A stretch of 64,000 nucleotides of DNA from Verpa conica (Eukaryota > Ascomycota > Pezizomycetes > Pezizales > Morchellaceae). The notes under the pieces were generated by a model. The model saw only the letters and a program-made list of their open reading frames with translations. It ran no database searches and was not told the DNA's origin. Of this stretch, positions 31,970 through 41,500 are shown one piece after another. The DNA is taken from NCBI GenBank assembly GCA_033030425.1, contig JAUFSD010000007.1, forward strand, positions 1,240,001-1,304,000, given 5' to 3'. How positions within the stretch are numbered: the stretch's first letter is position 1; the number at the start of each line of letters is the position of its first letter. A program made the translations under genes and the position numbers.

Positions 31970-32800
31970 CAAACAACGTACTGGTACAAACACTCCATGT
32001 CCGACGCGTCAATGTGACCCCCCAGAGAACCCCTAGCGTGACAGCTGCAGCAAGACCCCCCTAGGACCTCCAGCAAGGCTCCAGCAGCCTTCAGCAGTCT
32101 CCGGGCCACCAAGCGAACAACCTACCTGTCCAGGTACGAACATCCTTTGTCTGACGCGTTGACTGGACCTCGAGCTGACATCCAGCGCAGCAGCAGGCAG
32201 CAGACCCCTAGGACCCCCCCCCTCAGGACCTCCAGCAAGCCTCCAGCAAGCTTCCAGCAGCCTCCAAGCCACCAAGCGAACAACCTACCCGTCACGGTAC
32301 GAACCCCCTCTGTCCGACGCGTCGACGCGACCCCCAGAGGACCCCAGAGGACCCCCAGCGCAACAGCAGCAGCAGGACCCCTAGGACCCCCCTCCAGGAC
32401 CCCCAGCAAGCCTCCAGCAGCCTTCAGCAGCCTCCGGGCCACCAAGAGAACAACCTACCCGTCAAGGTACGAACCCCCATGTCCGACGCGTCGACGCGAC
32501 CCCCAGAGGACCCCCAGCGTGACAGCAGCAGCAGGACCCTCTAGAACCTCCAGCAAGGCTCCAGCAGCCTCCGGGCTACCAAGCGAATAACCTACCCGTC
32601 GAGGTACGAACCCCCCGATGTCCGACGCGTTGACGTGACCTCTAGAGAACCCCCAGCGCGACAGCAGCAGCAGACCCTCTAGGACCCCCCCCAGGACCTC
32701 CAGCAAGCCTCCAGCAGCCTCCGGGCCACCAAGCAAACAATCTACCCGTGACGGTATGAACCCCCGTGTCCTACGCCTCAACGTGACCCCAGACAACTCC
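31970..32800 (+). repeat. Tandem repeat, six units of 137-170 bp, inside the TIR element
   Basis: Units start near 31972, 32116, 32279, 32449, 32586 and 32736. Each has AACAACCTACCCGTC, GGTACGAAC, TGTCCGACGCGT(C/T)GACG and a CCAGCAGCCTCC-rich second half. GC-rich, in contrast to its surroundings. Open frames on the minus strand are repetition artefacts. Confidence 0.9.
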
Positions 32801-32818
32801 CAGCACGACAGCAGGCAG

Positions 32819-32826
32819 CAAGCAAG

Positions 32827-32871
<45 letters not shown>

Positions 32872-32875
32872 GGCA
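32819..32875 (+). repeat. (CAGG)n tetranucleotide array
   Basis: About twelve tandem GCAG/CAGG units. The matching position in the copy at 14551-14903 has the complementary CCTG array (14873-14902), so it is part of the element. Confidence 0.9.
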
Positions 32876-33337
32876 GGTGGGGAGGGGGGTAAAGCAGCAG
32901 TATTTTGTATATAGACTAGAAAATGTACATAGTAAAATAAATAAAATTTTGAAGACTCCGAACCGTGACTACCAGCGTGACTACCAGTGTGACTAGCAAG
33001 GCCCTCCCAGAGACGGCTATAGAGTCCCCTGACGTTTCCTGATGCCTCCAGAGTTGACTATGGGAGCCTCTGGGGCTCTCCTGAGAGCTCTGACAGCTAG
33101 CTGAGTGTCTCTGAGACATATCCTGTCTCCTGATCGTCGAATTCCACCAACTGTATCCTAAGCCTCAGATGCATCTGATGCATCTGAGAGAAACCTTCAA
33201 GTTTGCTGATGTTGGTACTGTTCAGGCTGGAGATCAAAAACAATAGCTTGATTGAGGGCAGGAGGAGGTAGATGTTGCAACTCTAGGAGTTGTTTATCAA
33301 TAATAGCTTTAACTGACTGGCTTATTGTTGCTGTTAT

Positions 33338-33952
33338 TGTTATTTTTTCTAGATTCTCAGTCTGTCTTTCCTTGATTGTATAACATTTTATCTCCATTTG
33401 CTACATTTCATTACGACGACAGTTCTGATTGTTTTCTTGATACATTTTTACATTTATTACATTTTTACATAACTACTAATGTCAATCGAAGGTCGCATAC
33501 CTTATTACCCACATGTATTGCGCCATTTGTTATGAGTCATATTTTGTTGCGCTCATTTATGTTTACTCAACGCACCATTTCGCTTACAAGCACTGTATTA
33601 CTCATTTCTTTTGGTTACCTTTACTTTGTTACGGTTTTCAGGGTCAAACGGCGTTCTCACCTTGGTTTTTACATAGTTATCTCGGGTGGAGGATAAAGGA
33701 CTTTTCTGTATAAATAGCGGGCCGTTCTCCCTCTTTTTGGGATAGTAATTCTCTAGACATAGACACCAATCTACTACGCTATCTTGTTTGGTATTACATG
33801 CTCAGAATCCTCGCTTGCCTATTGTTTATAGTAATAGTTTACTCTGTTGCTACCACCCATTCACTGGCTTTACGCTTCTTTCTGTGCATCGTACCTGTAG
33901 AGTTATACCATTAGGACTCACGTCCTAAGCTGTTACTCCGCTATTCTTCACA
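33338..33952 (+). mobile_element. LTR, family C, copy 4, with mismatched flanks
   Basis: 615 bp, TGTTATTTTTTCTAG...TATTCTTCACA. Left neighbour is helicase sequence (flank GTTAT); right neighbour is LTR E3 starting mid-element (flank GCTAT). Different hosts on the two sides suggest an ectopic recombination product. Confidence 0.85.
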
Positions 33953-35714
33953 GCTATCTCAAGGAGATTGACTAACTAGACTAGACTCGGTAGGCTAATA
34001 TACTGATGTGAACTAAAGGTAGCCGGTCAATTGCATATATTGATAACTAATTTAGGTAGCTGAATCCTGCCGACCCAAAACTAGCTAGACACGGCAAGTT
34101 TTATACTAAAACAAAAACATACATAAAGCCAGCCGGGGCATTCCATGTGTAACGGGGGCACTCCCAGGGGAGTACTGCCGTACCAAAAAAAACCAACAAC
34201 CTCCCTTTTTGACGAGAAGCTTCAGCAGCGAGGCTTAGAACCGCTCGTCAACATGGAAGGTCGACAGTCCCTAGGCTATACAGGTATAAGGATTTTTAAG
34301 GGTTGCAAACTAAAGACTTTAAAAGGCTCTGCTTCCCAGGGGAAGACAAACGTATTTAGCGAAGAGTATGAGGGTCTCTGAACAACGGTTGTTCATTGAC
34401 TAGCAAGAATAGTTGTCCTGGGGGAAGGACGGGTTTAAGCTATGAATTTGATTGTGAGCAGGCTGCCAAGAAGCAGGGAACAATTCCTCCGTGCTTGGAA
34501 ATCAACTGAGTCTAGAGCGCCCCTAAGAACTAGTGGGGTCGATAGACTAGCGACTAAAAAGCGTTGGTTACTAAAAGCTCTGTGACTTTTGCTATAATGG
34601 TCCGATTTCAAATCCGATTGCACCTATGGATTCGCAGCACTGTCCCCCATATACCCTCCGAGTTTGGTTTGGTTGGACGAATTTTCCTGACAGCTTTGGG
34701 GTTATTTTTGGGGTCCAAAACTTGTCTTTTTGTTAGGGAATCTGCAACTCAGGGAGGCCCCCTCTGCAAACGGCGGGTGGCACAGTGAATTGCCTCACGG
34801 GTGTTAGAAAACACAGAGTCCCCTAGGCAGGGTAACCCACTGGTGATTCCTGCCGTTGCTTAGATTTCCTTCCCACGTTCCTAGTCCAACCAGGGGACGT
34901 GGCAGAGAGGTAATCTTGATCCATAAGGACCTTAGGGCGAAGCACATATGTAGCCCCGTATGGTTCGATTCGTGACGCCGCCAGGTTAATTATTTTTGCT
35001 GGCGGCCCTAACTACTAAGCATAGCTTTGCTCTCATCTCACGGCTTTTGGCCTCCCATAAGGTTGACCATCAGCGAAGCCGTTGTTATTCCTCCTAGAGG
35101 AACAGGAGCTTAACTCTGTTCATGAAGGCAACTGCTTCAGTCTCATTGCACTAGTATCTCCCGTAGCTATAAGCTACAGACGCGTTACTCTGGTCTCTGT
35201 CGCATACCGACGACGGTGAGCTTCGCTCTGTCCTAGGAGCTCGCCAGCTCGCTTAGGGATTGGGCTATCATAGTAATGTCTTTCCTTAGTATCTATTGAC
35301 TGGAATAGGATAGCTAGTCCTATCCCTCAAGGGAGATCCTTAGGTGTCTCTATATGGAGAGGTACTCAAGACTAGTCATGACGATGGTTAAATCGTCACA
35401 CCATGCTCCGGTCCAAAAACAAATAATCAATAATCAAAAATAACTCGGCACAACCATTCCTCCATTTCTGTCATGTTCCTCCGATCCCGGTACCCTAATC
35501 TCCGATCCATGCCAGGATCAAAACACTAAAGATATACTAATCATCCCGATCCGGTACCAACCCGGTACAATAATTGCTGCGCTTCCGGCGGGGTTCCCAA
35601 ACATAGTAAAGTAGGTCCAAAGAAACAATAAAGAAATCCCGAGGTGGTTAGTGCCATAACCGCATCCAAAACAAATAAAACAAAGAGCAAGGTAACACAG
35701 CAGGGGCGGTTACA
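33953..35714 (-). mobile_element. LTR family E, copy 3, truncated and split by D2
   Basis: Minus orientation; pieces 33953-34147 and 35401-35714. Compared with E1 it lacks the first 95 plus-strand bases (the 3' end of the LTR), cut at LTR C4. The other end is intact (GGGCGGTTACA). Confidence 0.85.
34148..35400 (+). mobile_element. Element D copy 2, intact ends, in LTR E3
   Basis: 1253 bp, TGTAACGGGGGCACTCCC...TAAATCGTCACA, perfect CCATG duplications (34143-34147, 35401-35405). Highly similar to D1 without C1, so D moved fairly recently. It preserves the empty site for C1. Confidence 0.95.
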
Positions 35715-36303
35715 CTGCCCCTACGAGGAGATCGAGTCGATTGCGTGCGCAGTAACACAGCCCGTTTACGAAGAAGTTCCGAAAGAGGTCCTTTAGGCCT
35801 ACGCCGTCACACGGGAAGTTGATGGGATGCCGGATTTTGGGGGTTAAGCTTTTTTAGGGTTTGCGCATATGTCGGAGAAAACGGAATGGGAATAGGACGT
35901 CCGAAAAGTCCCGAAGGGGCACTTGTATCTTTAGTATTGGGTTAGTACGGGAAAGTGACTTAGGGGAAGGATATGGCATATCCAAGGGGATTTGTAATTA
36001 TTGAAGCGGCTTTAGGTAATGTGGGTAGAGGAATAAGGCTTGAAGGGTCGGGGTTTTTGTATATAAGCGGGGCTTTACCCAGCTTCGTAGAGGACTTTCT
36101 TTTGTTACGCAATCTCTTGTTTCCTAAGTTTTTTTACTAAGAATTCCATTACTTCCTTGGATCTTTTATATTCAAGGATTTCACCGAAGAATCATTGTTG
36201 CCGTCCAAGTTCTCGCCGTCGTTTCTTTACTCCGTTGAAAACGCAACCAAAGCCCTTGCCGTACCCCGTCACCTAGGTACCCTCCCCAAGCACCACCGCT
36301 ACA
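35715..36303 (+). mobile_element. LTR family H, copy 1, 5' end cut by E3
   Basis: Collinear with the reverse complement of 63342-63950 from GGAGATCGAGTCGATTGCGT to GCACC(A/G)C(C/T)GCTACA, where similarity stops (ACA end at 36301-36303). Contains TATATAAGCGGGGC near 36059. The E3 LTR abuts its left side. Confidence 0.82.
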
Positions 36304-38580
36304 AAATCTAATTACAGAATATATGGGTGCTTCTAAAGCATAGTGAATTTGTGATTGTTGTGAGTGGATGGTACCAACACTGGTAAGTTAGTGCATAGGG
36401 AAGATGGTATATGGCATACAAACTCATTTAAAACATGGTATACTGAACGCTTACCCTAGTTTTAATTTTATAGAAATAGTTTTAATTTTTAATATAAGCC
36501 TCTAGCTAACTCTACTACTGCTCTGTTCCCTTATAGACAGCGTGGTCCCTCCAGGCGCAGCCTGGGGGGCCCCAAAGCCCCAAAGCCCAAGGCCTCGAGG
36601 TTTTGATGTGTCGATGTGCTGACTAAGCGATCACGAACACTTCTTGGGAGGAACTGTATCACATTTGCATTTCTTTATCAATTGCTTTATTTATTGTTGA
36701 GTAATAGATTGTTCAGTGTTGCGCATTAAAAAACCGCCAGAACTTGTTGGACGCAACTGTATATAATATGTGTATTTAAACTAAATTATACGCAGATATC
36801 TCGTTTTTATTTTTTAAAAGAAACCTGAAAACCACAATATTTTATCGTTAGCTCATAATTTGTCGGTAGTGTTGTCTTTAACTTACTCGATGGTACCTCC
36901 ATCTCCCTTCCATTCTCCATCGCTGCGCTCATTACCTTAAGCACTTGGCCGGTCAACCAACAGTGTTATTCTTAACTGGCTCGATAGTACCTATTCCTTC
37001 CATCTATCCTCCATCGCTACACTCACTTCCTCAAGCACTTGACCGGTCTTAACCACCTATTTCTTACTGGCACTCCACCTAGCCGAGACTTTTCCCGAAC
37101 CCACTACCGTATTCCGGAAACGCTCGACAACTACAAGTAGGCTACTACATCCCCCGTGACGAACACTAATTACCCAATAGGTTTTTTCACTATTATTTTT
37201 CAAAGTCGCATATTTCTTCTCTTTCTATATTATCAGCTATTATTTTTCTAGGTAAAGTACACATAGCTATTGAAAGTACAGTACTGTTACTATCTGATTG
37301 ATCATCCCCCTTCCTGTCTGTGGCGGCCCCGGGTGCCTGGCTCCGAGATTACGAGTAACTTCCAGGTTTTATTACTGTTAATCTTTCATCCGGGTAACCT
37401 TCAAAATATCCTCCCAGTTGAATTCCCCACAATCTAGAACCCATAGGTGTAATGGAAAAAATTGAAAATCTTCCCCGACGCAAGGTACCCTCATCGGGAC
37501 CGAATTTAAACCCCCCACGGTATTTAGACGGAATACCGCGTCCACTATCACCTAAGGAGTTACCAAGTAAATACAAGCCAGCCGAAAGAAGGTATGACCG
37601 CTATGTAGCAGCGGGATTAAATGAGAATAAAGCTACCAGCTAAATACTAATGCGGGGCGCTATTATAGGGTGAGGACAGTGATTATTGCATTACCAATTG
37701 CAATTGTTACAAGTTTTGTGCTTTGGAATCGACGTACGTACTGCCCAGCTATAAAAATTACATATAAAAACCTACATATAGGTTATATATTTGTGCTAAT
37801 AAACTAGTGAAGTTATCAATGGCGAGAAACGAAAGGTCCTTACTCATTCACCTCCTGCGGTGGATATAAATAGTGCTAGATCTACCCCATGATCGGCGGT
37901 ACCATTGTAACCTATAAAGTAGGAGAGGAAGGGCGGAAGTTAGAGAAGGCCTAGGAGGGTCCTTGTTATATGGTACTGTTTGCATACTATATATTTAAAC
38001 CCTCCCTTCAGTCCTAAAACTAAATATCAAATACCAAACTATGTACCGATACCAGAGCTTTAAGAGTAACGTACAACCACTACAAAAAATTTCTAGATAG
38101 GGTTATCAAAATCAATACCCTACGATAATTATATTTTAATCCCATTGATGAAAGCAACAGTAAAAGTAAAAGTGCCATAAACTATCAAATGAAACCCCAC
38201 TAAGATAGCAGAAACAAATAGTATAAAAATCGTAAATAGAAGAAAATATAAGGAAAAAAAGGTATCCAAATCCCATTTCACAAGCCTGAAAAGACGTACA
38301 TGTACACATAGCGCGAACAGCTCTCTAAAACCACGAGCAGCCCAACCCCAACCCCAACAAAAATAGAGAACTGAAAGCCCAAAACAGATACTGTACCCAC
38401 CAGACCCTAACTATTTAGACCAGAAAGAAACAAAAACCCAAAGAATAACTATAAAGCTTTTCATAGTATCGTTATTTCAAAAACATCATCTCCCCTCCCA
38501 AGTATAGCTCGTAGATAGATAAGAACAGTGAAAATAAAATAACCCGAAGAAAAGAAAACAAGATATAGGGCGAACCGAGA
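36304..38580. other. Intergenic, no supported gene
   Basis: Includes an imperfect roughly 90-bp tandem duplication (36882-36957 and 36974-37054; CTCGAT(G/A)GTACCT...AAGCACTTG(G/A)CCGGTC) and a GGGGCCCC(AAAGCCCC) patch near 36570. A 63-codon plus frame at 37452-37643 (Lys/Pro-rich) and a 75-codon minus frame over it are both unsupported. 38000-38580 is the 3' flank of the coiled-coil gene. Confidence 0.45.
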
Positions 38581-41500
38581 TCAGACACCGACTGCTGAGA
38601 CACCTTCGAACTCCTCGTCATCCCCATCAACCCCGATGCCACTATCGTATCTTCTACGCTTACTCTCCCGCTTCTTAGGCCCCCCAACCACGCTCGGTCC
38701 AGTAACAATAGATGATGCTGGCGTTGGTGGCATACGATTAACTCTTCTCTCCTCATCCTCTTGCTCCTCTCTAGCCCTCTTACGCCTATTCTTGGGACCC
38801 TCCACCTGACGCAATCTATTCTCCCTCGCAAATTGATTCTTGACATCCCCAAACCTTGACATGAACTTCGTAGCTTCGTTAGCCAGATTCTGGACGGCCT
38901 CTGCACTTTTTATCTGTTCAACCTCCAGCATATCCTCAAGGCCAGTCCTCTCTCTGTCGAGTTCGTTGATCGTCTCTTGGAGTTTTGACCTTTCGTCTTG
39001 GAGGATGGAAATAACGTTCTCGAGTTCCTGGATACGCTGCGACTTTTCCTCGAGAAGATCTTTGAGAGTAGTAATATCACGCCCCATCTTTATCTGGATA
39101 GCTTCGTGTTCGCGCTTAAGTTCAGCAAGCTCCTGCAGGATAGTGCTCTTCTCCTCCATGAGAGCCTCCTGGGCTTTGCTTGCCTCCTCTTGGAATAGCT
39201 GTGACTGGCTCTCGGTAACTTTAAGGTGCTCATCTAATGCTTTTTCCGAGTCCTTTACCTCCCTGAGAAGTTCCTCGAGCTCCCCAATGCGACTACTGAG
39301 CTGGCTAATATCCTTGGCTTGAGAATGAATACTTGCTTGCAGCATCTTTTTTTCCTCCTCGGCAATGCTCTTGGTGGTCTCCAATTCAAGCTTAAGAGAA
39401 GCAATGGTCTGTCGGTCACCTGTCTGCTGGAACTCTGTATCCATTAGGATCTCCTGAACCTTTTGTTCTAGAACGGCAATCGCATTTTGGCTACTCTCGA
39501 TCTCAGAATTGAGCTGGTTGGTAACTTTGTCTCGTTGAGCCTCAGCTCTATTCAAGGCCGATGCCTGGTGCTTGACTTCCTCGAAGGAGGACTTCAACTT
39601 AGCTTCAAGGGCCAAGATGACTTTGTTGCTCTTTTCAGCTTGTTCGCCAAGCTTTCGAGACACTTCAACCATCTCACCCCTACTCTGGGCAAGGCTACCC
39701 TCCAGCTTTTCAAGAGTGTGTTGGTAAAAGATTTTTCTTGCCTCTAGTTCCTTTGTGGTCTTGTCAAGCTCGGCTCGAGATGCATCAAGAACATCTTGAA
39801 GCGTTTTGACGACGAGTTCATTCTCTTGACGTGACTGGTTGAAGATGTGTTCGACTTTAGCCTTGGCCCCTTCTGCATTATGTAGAAGTTTTTGTACACC
39901 GCTAATAGCCTCTTCTTTCCGCTGCTCGAGTTCTTTGAGAGTAACGTTGTAGGAAATCTTTTGGTGTTGGATGGCCTCGAGGAGCTCTCGCTCCTTATCA
40001 GTCTGCTTCTCGATGGTCGCTTCAAGCCCCTTGATATCCCTATCCCTATCTTCGATAACCTTAGAAAGCTCCTCGATCTCGATTTGAGCCTTGCTGAGGC
40101 GGGTAGTTGTCATGTTGTAAGCCGTGTTAGTGTCGATAATTTCCTTTTTAAGCTTGGCTTCGCGTTGACCGGCAGAGTCGATAACCACCTCCATGCCCCT
40201 GATGGTGTTATCTTTGCGGGTGACAGCTTCGTTTAGCTCATCGACCTTCTCCTCGGCAGCTTTGATTTGTTGCCTGAGGCTGGAAAGACGCCAATTGACA
40301 AGATCCAAAGTTTGTGCGGTCTCGGGTAGCAATTGCCCTTCATCACTAACAGCCATGATGACATCCTTAAGACAGCTACCATAGATTCTGACTTGCTCCT
40401 TCTCCTCCTCGTAATTCTTTTTCAAATCTTCAACCAATGACCCAAGCACTATGAGAGCCCTCTCATTAAAACCAGTCCAAACACAATTTTCCAAGTCATG
40501 CACTTCGAATGGAGATCCTTGAGATTTCTCACGAGAAAGATACAAATTCTCAACACGGCCGCAAACCTCCTTAAAGCGATCTGTCAGCTTCTCAATAATT
40601 TCTTCGGGGTTGACCGACTCCGGGTCGCTCTCCACTTGAGCTAAAATCTTGATTTTATTTGAAAGTTCAGCCCTAATCCTATCACCTTCGTCGGCGCGAT
40701 TCTTAGCCATAACGAGTGCTGTGAGCACCTCATCGACTGCCATATCCAGTGATTGCTCACTTTGAATGTAAGGTTGAATTTTCTGCTGAATGATGGATTT
40801 CTCCTCGTCGGCAATCTCGGTAGCTTGCTTAAGGATGGTAATCTCGGCTCGAAGGGCTTCGATATTGTGCTCCAGATCATGATTCAACTCATTACTACCC
40901 TTGAACGCTCCTTCAAGAGACACAACTTTTTCTTCTAGTTCATGAATATCATAGCCTAGACTATCCCTCTCTCGGCTGGCGGCATCGAGAAGTTTACTGA
41001 GTTTGTCGATTTCTGATTTGTGGTTTTCGATGCTTCTCTTGGAGAGATTGTTCTCGGCGCGAGAAGCATCCAATTCTTCAGTTAATAGAGTAAGCTGGGA
41101 ATTCAAACCGTCGACAGTCTGTTGGAGTGCCTCCTTCTGTTGCTCCACAGCCTTGCCTGCCCCCTCCAACACCTCAACTTGGGTACGCAGCTCAACAACA
41201 GTATTCTCAAGTTGGTCCTTCCTTTGATTGACAACCTCGATGGCTTGATTGAAAGACTCGATCTGGGTGTGAAGCTCATCGATATTGTTCTGAAGATCTC
41301 GACTTTTGTCACCAGAGAGTCTAAGATCATTTTCGAGAGATGAAACCTGGCCTTGAAGTGAAGCAATATCGCGTTCGAAGCTCTCCTTTTCCTTCCCTGA
41401 AATTTCCACTGCCTTCTCAAGAGCTTCGATATGAGAGCGAAGCTCAGAAATATTCTGTTGGAATTGTACGCTAGCTTTCTCGGCAAGCTCTTTAGCCCTC

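Larger units (their letters stand above)
31392..33211 (-). mobile_element. 1.8-kb non-autonomous TIR DNA element with internal minisatellite
   Basis: Ends are inverted: CATCAGCAAACT at 31392-31403 and AGTTTGCTGATG at 33200-33211. Both sides border helicase sequence, with a shared TT (31390-31391, 33212-33213) as a possible 2-bp target duplication. Read from 33211: subterminal GATGCATC-rich repeats, a non-coding block, a CCTG tetramer array, six 137-170-bp tandem units, then the GTATCCTGACACAGTGC block. No transposase. Related pieces lie at 8145-8448, 8990-9600, 14551-14903 and 14904-15053. Superfamily not assignable by eye. Confidence 0.75.
29434..33337 (-). pseudogene. Pif1-family helicase pseudogene, split by LTR C3 and a TIR element
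   Basis: Minus strand: 33337-33212 (5' partial), 31391-30427, intron 30426-30353, 30352-30076, last codons 29464-29434. Motifs in order: I GPAGTGK (next residue Leu, not S/T), Ia LAPTGIAA, II DEVSM, III GDLLQLPPV, then ALTIHKTQG and GQAYKAISRARR, the Pif1/RecD-like signature. Two in-frame stops remain: one before motif I, and TGG-to-TAG about 12 residues after LPPV. With both insertions and one target copy of each ignored, the frame reads EQYQ-AYSK across the first gap and GYK-RLESL to a TAA across the second. Pif1-like helicases of this type occur as Helitron components or as stand-alone repeated genes; no HUH Rep domain is visible here. The 5' end is lost at LTR C4. Confidence 0.82.

Noticed and set aside
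31900..32800. Minus and plus frames of 70-150 codons in the GC-rich tandem units
   Set aside because: Coding appearance is produced by the tandem repeat and is not conserved between units.
37349..37643. Short frames on both strands near 37.5 kb
   Set aside because: The plus frame has protein-like composition, but no splice partners, promoter or family support; the opposite-strand frame is equally long.
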